Shown: piece after piece, positions 1 through 5,661 of the stretch
Layout of the letters: each line of letters opens with the position of its first letter
How positions within the stretch are numbered: position 1 is the first letter of the stretch
Assembly: GCA_002352445.1 (NCBI GenBank)
Contig: DEIL01000202.1
Span: 1-5,837, forward strand
DNA: 5,837 bases
From: Desulfobulbaceae bacterium UBA2775
Lineage (GTDB): Bacteria > Desulfobacterota > Desulfobulbia > Desulfobulbales > Desulfocapsaceae
Direction: 5' to 3'
Position numbers and translations under genes: made by a program
Notes under the pieces: model-generated
What the model was told of the DNA's origin: nothing
The model's input: only the letters and a program-made list of their open reading frames with translations
Database searches by the model: none

Positions 1-1419
1 AATATCTCTGTGGACGGCAGCGTTCTGAGCGGCCATTTCAATTTCATCCTGTGATGCATCCGGACGGCCAAGTGAGATATTGTCAGCAATTGTATTTGAA
101 TAAAGTATAGGTTCCTGGCTCACATATCCGACCTGAGAGCGGATCTGCGATAGTGGAAAATGATTGACATCGTGGTCTGCGAAGAAGAGCTGACCATCAT
201 CTACGGGGTAGAGCCTGGTCAGTAATTTGCACAGGGTCGATTTGCCTGATCCTGTACGGCCGGTAATTCCATGTATGCCGGGGCCAAATTCAAGAGTAAT
301 GTTTTTTAGCACAGGAAGTGGGGTCGACGGGTAGCAAAATGACAACTTTTCCAGTCGAAAACCCGGTTGATCGCTGTCGGAGGAGGGGCCTGTTGCGGGA
401 TCAGGTACCAGAGCACTGCTTGATACCAGGTTGTGGATTCGACCAAGTGAGGTTGCCCCACGCTGCACCAGGTTTGCCACCCAGCCGATAGCCATTACAG
501 GCCAGATAAGCATATACAGATAGATTATAAAGGCGACAAAATCTCCCAGAGTGATCTGGCTTTCAATGACAAGTTTACCACCCCAGAAAAGAACTACAAG
601 CATCCCTGTGTTGCCGACCAGGGTAGCAATAGGGCTGATTAATCCCTGGATTCTTGCAACACGCAGATTAGCCTTTACATACTGTTTTCCAAGGTGATCG
701 AACTGGCTGGTTTGAAACTGTTCCATGGTATAGGATTTTATCAGGCCTATGGAGACGAGAGTAGATCTGGAAAATTCTGTCAGCAGGGCAAAATGAGCCT
801 GTACCACTGAAAAATGTTTATGAAGCCTGCCGGAGAGGATACGGGTGCTGATTGCCAGTAAAGGCATGGGCAGTAGAGCCAGAAATGTGAGAAACGGGTG
901 GATGGCTATCATAAAACCGATGGCGGCAACCAGCATTACCAGGGCATCTACCGCAGCAACCATCCCCATACCACAGGCCATCTGGACAGCCGACAGGTCG
1001 TTGCTGGAATGGGCCATAAGGTCCCCGGTGGTTCGCTTTTCAAAAAAAGGGCCATCCATTTTTAGAATATGGCTGAAGATGCGATTCCGTATATCTCTCT
1101 CAAGAAGACGGGAGAAGCCGATAATCAGGTAGCGCCAGATAAAACGAAGGATTACAACAAAGAGGGCTATCAGGATGATCAGGAGACCAAGCTTCAGCAA
1201 CTCAGGTCTGCCGGTTGTGCCGGAAGTCAGACCGTCGACACCGGATTTGATTATACGCGGTATTACCAGTTGCAGGAAATCAACCAGGAGCAGAGCAGTA
1301 AATCCGGCCAGGAGACGCCAGCGGTGCTTTTTGTAGGTGCCACTCAAAAGCCCCAACATCTGCAGAACTGTAGCTCGTGGCAGGGCGGTATCATCAGTTG
1401 TATGGGATGGTTTCTTCAT
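1..1419 (-). CDS. ABC exporter half-transporter (permease fused to ATPase), MdlA/YheI-like, 3' end outside window
   Basis: The complement strand reads open from ATG at 1419 to the window edge, giving 473 residues. An in-frame TAA just upstream (1432-1434) makes this ATG the only sensible start; the ribosome site is weak (GAAGA). The type I exporter fold is visible, with membrane helices at about 36-54, 74-95, 154-173, 176-191, 260-280 and 294-315. Characteristic cytoplasmic-loop text follows helix 2 (FFEKRTTGDLMAHSSNDL, about 125-142). The ATPase domain starts near 354, with A-loop Tyr363, Walker A GRTGSGKST at 387-395 and Q-loop Gln435. The LSGGQ signature, Walker B and His switch would lie beyond base 1. 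The GDLMAHSSNDL loop and the helix-6 segment resemble E. coli MdlA and Bacillus YheI, which work as heterodimers, so a partner half-transporter may follow on this strand outside the window. It is an inner-membrane exporter, probably for lipids or drugs; the substrate is unknown. MsbA-like homodimers are the alternative. Confidence 0.93.
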   Translation of the reverse strand, partial: MKKPSHTTDDTALPRATVLQMLGLLSGTYKKHRWRLLAGFTALLLVDFLQLVIPRIIKSGVDGLTSGTTGRPELLKLGLLIILIALFVVILRFIWRYLIIGFSRLLERDIRNRIFSHILKMDGPFFEKRTTGDLMAHSSNDLSAVQMACGMGMVAAVDALVMLVAAIGFMIAIHPFLTFLALLPMPLLAISTRILSGRLHKHFSVVQAHFALLTEFSRSTLVSIGLIKSYTMEQFQTSQFDHLGKQYVKANLRVARIQGLISPIATLVGNTGMLVVLFWGGKLVIESQITLGDFVAFIIYLYMLIWPVMAIGWVANLVQRGATSLGRIHNLVSSSALVPDPATGPSSDSDQPGFRLEKLSFCYPSTPLPVLKNITLEFGPGIHGITGRTGSGKSTLCKLLTRLYPVDDGQLFFADHDVNHFPLSQIRSQVGYVSQEPILYSNTIADNISLGRPDASQDEIEMAAQNAAVHRDI

Positions 1420-1456
1420 ATGTTCTTCTGATTACGTACGAAACTCAGCTGCCTTT

Positions 1457-1487
1457 TTTGTCATTCCCGCCTTGCGGGGATGACAAA
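1457..1487. repeat. REP-like palindromic hairpin
   Basis: Two 14-base arms, 1457-1470 and 1474-1487, flank a 3-base loop (CTT). They pair throughout, with one G-T wobble (1465 with 1479). The core GTCATTCCCGC ... GCGGGGATGAC closely resembles short dispersed palindromes found in many copies in proteobacterial genomes. A run of T (1454-1459) lies on one flank and AAA on the other. It could act as a terminator in either direction, but it lies between two divergent start codons, where a terminator for an upstream gene is not expected. A dispersed intergenic repeat is therefore the better reading. Confidence 0.7.
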
Positions 1488-1569
1488 CCTGCTGGATCTT
1501 ATTTCTCTTTTATTATCAACGTATTTAAAATACTTCCACAGAATTGGCTGAGTTTCATAAGCAACCATT

Positions 1570-1587
1570 GTATATCCCGTATATCCG
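1570..1587 (+). repeat. 9-bp tandem direct repeat
   Basis: GTATATCCC at 1570-1578 is followed immediately by GTATATCCG at 1579-1587, identical at eight of nine positions. It lies about 125 bases before the ybbA-like start, where an activator or repressor site would be plausible. No known regulator site is recognised, and a repeat this short can arise by chance. Confidence 0.3.
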
Positions 1588-1622
1588 ATTGGCAACGGCA
1601 AAAGATATAAACGGAGAAGAAC

Positions 1623-1647
1623 CCGGGGACGCATCCCTCGTTTTTTT
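1623..1647 (+). terminator. Possible weak intrinsic terminator or attenuator in the ybbA leader
   Basis: GGGGA (1625-1629) can pair with TCCCT (1634-1638) around the loop CGCA; one pair is a G-T wobble. A C-G pair (1623 with 1640) can close it beyond one mismatch, and seven T follow (1641-1647). The stem is short, so termination would be inefficient. If the ybbA promoter lies upstream, this would sit in the untranslated leader. The sequence also looks a little like decayed material associated with REP-type transposases, a weak impression only. Confidence 0.3.
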
Positions 1648-1650
1648 GAT

Positions 1651-1669
1651 GGAGATGGTTATGGTCTCC
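1651..1669 (+). repeat. Small inverted repeat before the leader ribosome site
   Basis: GGAGA (1651-1655) and TCTCC (1665-1669) are inverted around a 9-base loop, so a small hairpin could form just ahead of the GGAGGA ribosome site at 1670-1675. CTCCGGAG (1666-1673) is a perfect palindrome overlapping that ribosome site. Such structures could influence access by ribosomes, but the stems are short and no regulation is shown. Confidence 0.25.
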
Positions 1670-1681
1670 GGAGGATAAAAA

Positions 1682-1708
1682 ATGAGAAAAACGTATGGCG
1701 GGAGATAA
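1682..1708 (+). CDS. Eight-codon mini-ORF, possible leader peptide of the ybbA operon
   Basis: ATG at 1682 opens a frame encoding MRKTYGGR and ends at TAA 1706-1708, two bases before the GTG start of the ATPase gene. Its ribosome site, GGAGGA at 1670-1675 with a 6-base gap, is stronger than the GGGAG serving the ATPase itself. Ribosomes finishing here would be placed directly on the ATPase start, so translational coupling is plausible. The peptide has no run of a single amino acid that would mark a classic attenuator. A chance ATG downstream of a good purine tract cannot be excluded. Confidence 0.35.
   Translation: MRKTYGGR
1700..1704 (+). promoter_or_regulatory. Ribosome binding site supporting the GTG start of ybbA
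   Basis: GGGAG at 1700-1704 lies six bases before GTG 1711. No ATG, GTG or TTG occurs in this frame between the upstream stop (TAA 1558-1560) and 1711, so this site decides the start. It lies inside the mini-ORF that ends at 1708. Confidence 0.6.
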
Positions 1709-1710
1709 TT

Positions 1711-2385
1711 GTGGAAACCCTTCTTGAAACCAGGGATCTGTCAAAGTTGTATTCCATTGGAGAGCGAAAGGTAAAAGTGCTTCAATCTGTGTCACTTATT
1801 GTCGGGGAGGGAGAATTTGTTGTTATTTCCGGCAGCAGCGGCAGTGGCAAGACAACGTTGCTCAGTCTTCTCTCAGGCCTTGACAGGCCAAGCAGTGGCA
1901 GGATTATCCTTGATGGCCAGGATATTACCGATTTAACGGAGGATCAACTTGCACCTGTAAGGAATCAGCTTACCGGGTTTGTGTTTCAGGCCTTTCACCT
2001 TATTCCTTCCCTGAATAGTCTTGAAAATATAATGTTCCCTGCAGAACTCCTGGGAGATCGCCTGGCAAAAGAAAAGGCTGAGCAGCTTCTCAAAAAGGTG
2101 GGTCTCAGCCAGAGATCAAACAGCTTTCCAGAGCAGCTGTCAGGGGGAGAAAAGCAGCGGGTTGCGATATGCCGTGCCCTGGTAAATGAGCCTAAAATAA
2201 TCTTTGCGGATGAACCTACAGGAAATCTCGATTCGGAGAACAGCGAAGGAATAATTGAACTTCTCAGAAGTATCCATCAGGATCAGAATGCAACGATTGT
2301 GATGGCTACACATAATAAAGCTATCGCTGAGAAGGCTGATCGGATTTTTCATCTGCATGACGGCCGGCTTACAGTGGAAAGGTGA
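1711..2385 (+). CDS. ybbA: YbbA-like ABC transporter ATPase (LolD/MacB class)
   Basis: A 224-residue stand-alone ATPase, the usual size of the LolD/MacB/YbbA class (E. coli YbbA is about 228). It hydrolyses ATP on the cytoplasmic face to drive an FtsX-type permease. All motifs are intact: Walker A GSSGSGKT (41-48), Q-loop Gln93 in FVFQAFHLIPSLN, signature LSGGEKQR (143-150), Walker B IIFADE (163-168) with catalytic Glu168, D-loop NLD (172-174) and switch His201. The start is GTG with GGGAG six bases upstream, and the N-terminus ETLLETRDLSKLY aligns with where family members begin. The permease gene starts four bases after the stop, so the two are co-translated partners. On sequence alone LolD or MacB would also fit; the ten-helix permease and the TesA gene that follow point to YbbA. 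The function is firm; the subfamily rests on context. Confidence 0.93.
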   Translation: METLLETRDLSKLYSIGERKVKVLQSVSLIVGEGEFVVISGSSGSGKTTLLSLLSGLDRPSSGRIILDGQDITDLTEDQLAPVRNQLTGFVFQAFHLIPSLNSLENIMFPAELLGDRLAKEKAEQLLKKVGLSQRSNSFPEQLSGGEKQRVAICRALVNEPKIIFADEPTGNLDSENSEGIIELLRSIHQDQNATIVMATHNKAIAEKADRIFHLHDGRLTVER

Positions 2386-2389
2386 GAGA

Positions 2390-4888
2390 GTGATAAACGG
2401 AAAGTTTTTGCTGCGAGAGCTTTTATACTCAAAAAAACAGGCGGTGATTTACATTCTCTGTGTGGCCTTGTCCCTTGTGTCCCTCGTGGCCGTCAATAGT
2501 TTCAGAAGCGATATAGATCGATCCATAAGCGGTGATGCCAGGGCTCTACATGGTGGTGATATAATTCTTCACTCACATTATGAGCTGTCTCCCGGTCTGC
2601 AGCGTGCTGTTGTAAGCCTGACAGAGGAGAATAGGGCGACTGCTGTTCGTGCCTGGGAATTCTATTCTGTTGCCAGGAAGAGTGATGAAAGTGGGTCACT
2701 CTTATGCAATATCAAGGTGGTGGAGAATGGCTATCCTCTTTATGGCAGGGTTGATCTTGCGTCCGGGAGAGAGTTTTCTGATGTTGTTGACGCGGGGAAG
2801 ATCGTTGTTGGCCAGGGAGTTCTGGATAGACTTGACATGGCTGTAGGGGATCAGTTGCTGATAGGAAGCGCTCTATTTGAAATTGTTGATGTTATCCTTT
2901 ATGAGTCTGCAAAACCGGTGCGGTTTTTCAATATCGGCCCCCCTGTCCTGGTTTCATACAAGGATCTTCCCGTTATGGATCTGGTCAGACAGGGGAGCAG
3001 GGTAGAGTATGAAACTTTGCTTAAGATGGATGATGCAAATTCTGTTGACAGTGTTGCTGCCTGGTTGCGGGGAAGGAGCCTGGACGGCCAGGAGCGTGTG
3101 GAGACCTTCAGGGATGCAGGATCGGGGATAAAGCGGTTTTTTGATAATCTTCTTTTCTTTTTATCTCTTATTTCGGTTTGTACCCTGCTGCTGGCCGGGA
3201 TAGGTATTGAGAGTTCACTCTCTGCCATACTCCGCCTCAAAGAAAAGAATTTTGCCATTATCAGGTCATTTGGTGCAACCAGAGCCTACCTGCTTCATCA
3301 TTATCTGTTGTTTGTCCTTATCCTGAGTGCGGTGGGATGTGCTCTTGGAGTTGTGTCCGGCCTGCTGGTCAAGGGGTATCTTTCTGTGCTTTTTAGTGGT
3401 TTTTTGCCGCAGGATATCGTCTTCAGATCCTCTGTCGCAGATCTGCTTGAGGGTGTGGTTGTCGGCCTGATGGTAGTATTGTTTTTCACCTTTCTGCCTC
3501 TCTGGAGGATCAATAATATAAAACCTGTTGTGATTTTTAGACGCGAATCTTCCCGGGAAGAAAAGACAACTACCTATTATCTCTGCATAGTATTTGGTTT
3601 CAGTGCATTGTGCGCTCTTCTTATTCGTTATCTGGGTGAGGTCAGCACGGGATTCTATTTTCTTGGCGGAATTCTCCTGCTCTTGTTGATCGTCAATTTG
3701 ATGACACGGCTGGCTCTTTTTTCTCTTTCAAAAATTCAGTGGAGGCGTCCAGGTTCCAGGCTTGCACTGAGGAGTCTTTTGCGTCCAGGCAATGTTACAC
3801 AGTCAATCGTTGTGACGCTTTCCATACCCATTGCTCTCCTGTTGATCATCTACCTCGTTGAGAATAACCTGCGTGGCACATATATAGATTCGTTTCCGGC
3901 TGATGCGCCGACACTCTTTTGCCTCGATATTCAGAAAAATCAACAGAAAGCTTTCCGGGAACTGGCTGGAGGCAAGATTACTCTTCATCCGGTAATAAGA
4001 GCCAGGTTGATTTCAATAAACGGGAAAGCTGTGAATCGTGGCAGGGAAATGAAGAAACGGCGTGACAATCTGGCCCGGGAATTTAACCTGACTTATAGAG
4101 AGGCTTTACTGGAAGACGAGATTCTCGTAGCCGGAAAGACTCTTTTTCGCAAAGATGAGAAAGGAGAACCGGTACTTCAGGTTTCACTCCTGGATACAGT
4201 AGCGGAGATGGGGAACATGACAATTGGAGACATTCTTCAATTTAATATACAGGGTGTGAAGATGGAGGTTGAAGTCACCAGTATACGAAGTCGTACGCGA
4301 TCAATGTTGTATCCGTTTTTCTACTTTATTTTCCCGGAAAAATATCTAAAGGGGGCACCTCAAACGTATTTTGCCGCGCTTCATGTTGAAAGTGAAGAGA
4401 TACCGTTTCTGGAAAACAGGATAGTACAGAGTTTTCCCAATATCAGTACCGTTAATATCGCAGAAACCGCTAAAGAAATGGGCCGGATGATGCAAAAACT
4501 CAGTAAGATAGTGAATTTCTTTGCTGCTTTTTCCATTCTGGCAGGTGGTTTGATTATCGTCAGCTCCATTTTGGCTACACGGTTTGAGCGTATAAAGGAG
4601 ACGGTCTATTATAAAATTCTGGGAGCGGACAGTCGTTTTGTTTTGCGTATTTTTTTCCTTGAAAATCTGCTGCTTGGACTGTTGAGTTCTGTCTTTTCCA
4701 TAGCGGTAGCCCAGGCGGCGGCATGGAGCCTGTGTCATTTTTTCCTTGGAATATCGTATGCGCCTGGGTGGGGAGCCTGTCTCTGGCTGATTGGTTTAAC
4801 CATAATTTTTGTTGTCACCCTTGGTTTGCTGGGTTCAATACCGATTATAAGGAAGAAACCTGGACAATTTTTGCGACAACTGAACTGA
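2390..4888 (+). CDS. ybbP: YbbP-like FtsX-family permease, ten-helix ABC transporter subunit
   Basis: An 832-residue inner-membrane protein, partner of the ATPase before it. Helix 1 is at about 18-36, followed by a first periplasmic domain that begins with SGDARALHGGD, as in YbbP. The first FtsX unit has helices near 252-275, 300-330 and 353-375; two more follow at about 395-414 and 421-440. Helix 7 (472-492) leads into a second periplasmic domain (about 493-700) containing the YbbP-like motif REFNLTY. The second FtsX unit has helices near 705-730, 755-780 and 795-820. Ten helices with two large periplasmic domains separate YbbP from four-helix MacB and LolC/E; E. coli YbbP is about 804 residues. 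I chose GTG 2390, with AAAGGTGA just before it and a four-base gap after ybbA. An ATG at 2357 in frame would add 11 residues and overlap ybbA by 29 bases. Such pairs are thought to move or present hydrophobic substrates at the periplasmic face rather than pump small solutes. Confidence 0.92.
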   Translation: MINGKFLLRELLYSKKQAVIYILCVALSLVSLVAVNSFRSDIDRSISGDARALHGGDIILHSHYELSPGLQRAVVSLTEENRATAVRAWEFYSVARKSDESGSLLCNIKVVENGYPLYGRVDLASGREFSDVVDAGKIVVGQGVLDRLDMAVGDQLLIGSALFEIVDVILYESAKPVRFFNIGPPVLVSYKDLPVMDLVRQGSRVEYETLLKMDDANSVDSVAAWLRGRSLDGQERVETFRDAGSGIKRFFDNLLFFLSLISVCTLLLAGIGIESSLSAILRLKEKNFAIIRSFGATRAYLLHHYLLFVLILSAVGCALGVVSGLLVKGYLSVLFSGFLPQDIVFRSSVADLLEGVVVGLMVVLFFTFLPLWRINNIKPVVIFRRESSREEKTTTYYLCIVFGFSALCALLIRYLGEVSTGFYFLGGILLLLLIVNLMTRLALFSLSKIQWRRPGSRLALRSLLRPGNVTQSIVVTLSIPIALLLIIYLVENNLRGTYIDSFPADAPTLFCLDIQKNQQKAFRELAGGKITLHPVIRARLISINGKAVNRGREMKKRRDNLAREFNLTYREALLEDEILVAGKTLFRKDEKGEPVLQVSLLDTVAEMGNMTIGDILQFNIQGVKMEVEVTSIRSRTRSMLYPFFYFIFPEKYLKGAPQTYFAALHVESEEIPFLENRIVQSFPNISTVNIAETAKEMGRMMQKLSKIVNFFAAFSILAGGLIIVSSILATRFERIKETVYYKILGADSRFVLRIFFLENLLLGLLSSVFSIAVAQAAAWSLCHFFLGISYAPGWGACLWLIGLTIIFVVTLGLLGSIPIIRKKPGQFLRQLN

Positions 4889-4968
4889 TGGCTAAATAAA
4901 TATTGCATTCTCGGACAGGCTCCTAGGGCATTTTTCGAAGTGTGCGCCATGCACGAGACCATTATATA
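4889..4968 (+). other. Short spacer between ybbP-like and tesA-like genes
   Basis: Eighty bases with no clear terminator or promoter. The palindrome CCTAGG (4922-4927) and a small GTGC/GCAC inverted repeat (4942-4945 with 4951-4954) are visible but too small to stop transcription. The downstream gene lacks a strong ribosome site here. Read-through from ybbP is the simplest reading. Confidence 0.4.
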
Positions 4969-5649
4969 ATGAACAAACACAAGATAATGAGAATTTTTTT
5001 ATTACTGGCAGGTCTTATAATACTTATCTGCACAGGCTGCAGTCAGGAAGAGGAAAAAGAGTTGATGTTTGAAAGCAATAAAGAGGGTGAACTAATAATA
5101 GTTGCCGTTGGGGACAGCCTTACTGCGGGCTATGGCCTTGCCGAAGAGGAAAGTTACCCTGCCATCCTCGGCAAAAAACTCAGGTCTGAGGGATACAACT
5201 GCCGGGTGGTCAACAGTGGAGTAAGCTCAGAGACAAGCAGTGGATTGCTCTCCCGTATTGAATGGGTGCTTGGGTTAAATCCCGATATCGTCATCTTGGA
5301 GACCGGTGCCAATGATGGGCTCCGCGGCATCGACCCTGAGATGGTGGAAAAGAACATCCGGGATATTCTTTTTCGGTTAAAAGATGCGGAAGTGATTACT
5401 GTTCTTGCTGGGATGAAGATGGTCTGGAACCTCGGACCGCTGTATGTTAAGAGATTTAATGCTATTTACCCGAGACTTGCAGATGAATCTGATATCATTT
5501 TTATGCCGTTTTTCTTGAAAGATGTGGCAATGAAGAGCACGTTGGCTCTCGGTGACGGTCTGCATCCAAATGGAGATGGGTATAAAATTATCGCTGATAA
5601 TATATATCCATATGTTCTTGAAGCTGTAATGAAAAAGCAAAACTTATAG
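4969..5649 (+). CDS. tesA: TesA-like SGNH/GDSL esterase, probable lipoprotein
   Basis: Taken from ATG 4969 this is 226 residues, a multifunctional esterase of the TesA family (acyl-CoA thioesterase I/lysophospholipase L1), hydrolysing acyl esters and thioesters. SGNH blocks are in order: GDSLTAGYG with nucleophile Ser50, block II Gly84 (NSGVSSETSSG), block III Asn115 in ETGANDGLRG, and block V GDGLHPN with Asp196 and His199. YPRLADE and the following MPFFLKDV also match TesA. The N-terminus has basic residues, a hydrophobic run (9-20), then CTGC: Cys24 is the likely lipid attachment site, followed by an acidic linker to about residue 42. E. coli TesA is instead a soluble periplasmic enzyme with a cleaved signal. 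The start is uncertain: GTG 4942 would add nine residues, ATG 4987 would remove six, and none has a strong ribosome site. It lies 80 bases after ybbP on the same strand, supporting a joint YbbAP-TesA function at the membrane. The enzyme class is firm; the substrate is unknown. Confidence 0.92.
   Translation: MNKHKIMRIFLLLAGLIILICTGCSQEEEKELMFESNKEGELIIVAVGDSLTAGYGLAEEESYPAILGKKLRSEGYNCRVVNSGVSSETSSGLLSRIEWVLGLNPDIVILETGANDGLRGIDPEMVEKNIRDILFRLKDAEVITVLAGMKMVWNLGPLYVKRFNAIYPRLADESDIIFMPFFLKDVAMKSTLALGDGLHPNGDGYKIIADNIYPYVLEAVMKKQNL
5030..5040 (+). other. Lipobox-like signal peptidase II site in TesA-like protein
   Basis: The codons encode I-C-T-G-C around residues 20-24. Gly at -1 and Thr at -2 are normal for a lipobox, but position -3 is Cys instead of the usual Leu, Val or Ile. 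The hydrophobic run ahead of it and the charged linker after it support lipidation at the second Cys. The +2 residue is Ser, which in E. coli would favour sorting to the outer membrane; that rule may not hold in this organism. Confidence 0.6.
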
Positions 5650-5661
5650 TGGTATGAAGAA

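Larger units (their letters stand above)
1420..1710. other. Divergent intergenic region
   Basis: This stretch separates the start codons of the minus-strand exporter and the plus-strand ybbA-like gene, so it should hold promoters for both. I see no convincing sigma70 -35/-10 pair in either direction. What can be seen is a REP-like hairpin near the exporter start, an imperfect AT-rich palindrome GTATTT-A-AAATAC (1521-1533), a 9-bp tandem repeat, a short hairpin followed by seven T, and a mini-ORF with a strong ribosome site next to ybbA. Open frames crossing the region overlap the real genes and look like chance. Confidence 0.7.

Noticed and set aside
845..1431. Two overlapping plus-strand open frames opposite the exporter
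   Set aside because: Both are antisense to a clearly conserved membrane domain, with no recognisable domains of their own.
1458..1486. TTGTCA and TGACAA with a 17-base spacer, read as a sigma70 promoter
   Set aside because: The pattern is a by-product of the palindrome, and the -10 box matches TATAAT poorly.
1589..1604. TTGGCAACGGCAAAAG as a sigma54 promoter
   Set aside because: The TGGC half is present, but the required GC element (TTGCA) at the right spacing is missing.
1377..1610. Plus-strand open frame of 77 codons
   Set aside because: It overlaps the 5' end of the minus-strand exporter and the palindromic repeat, has no ribosome site, and its translation resembles no family.
1499..1795. 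Minus-strand open frame of 98 codons
   Set aside because: It overlaps the start of the ybbA-like gene, and the translation looks like antisense of the leader and gene.
2357..2389. Upstream ATG start for the permease gene
   Set aside because: It would overlap the ATPase gene by 29 bases and add 11 residues not typical of YbbP N-termini, while GTG 2390 has a good ribosome site and natural spacing.
4346..4980. Minus-strand open frames opposite the end of the permease gene
   Set aside because: They are antisense to conserved FtsX-family helices, with no domain similarity or ribosome sites.
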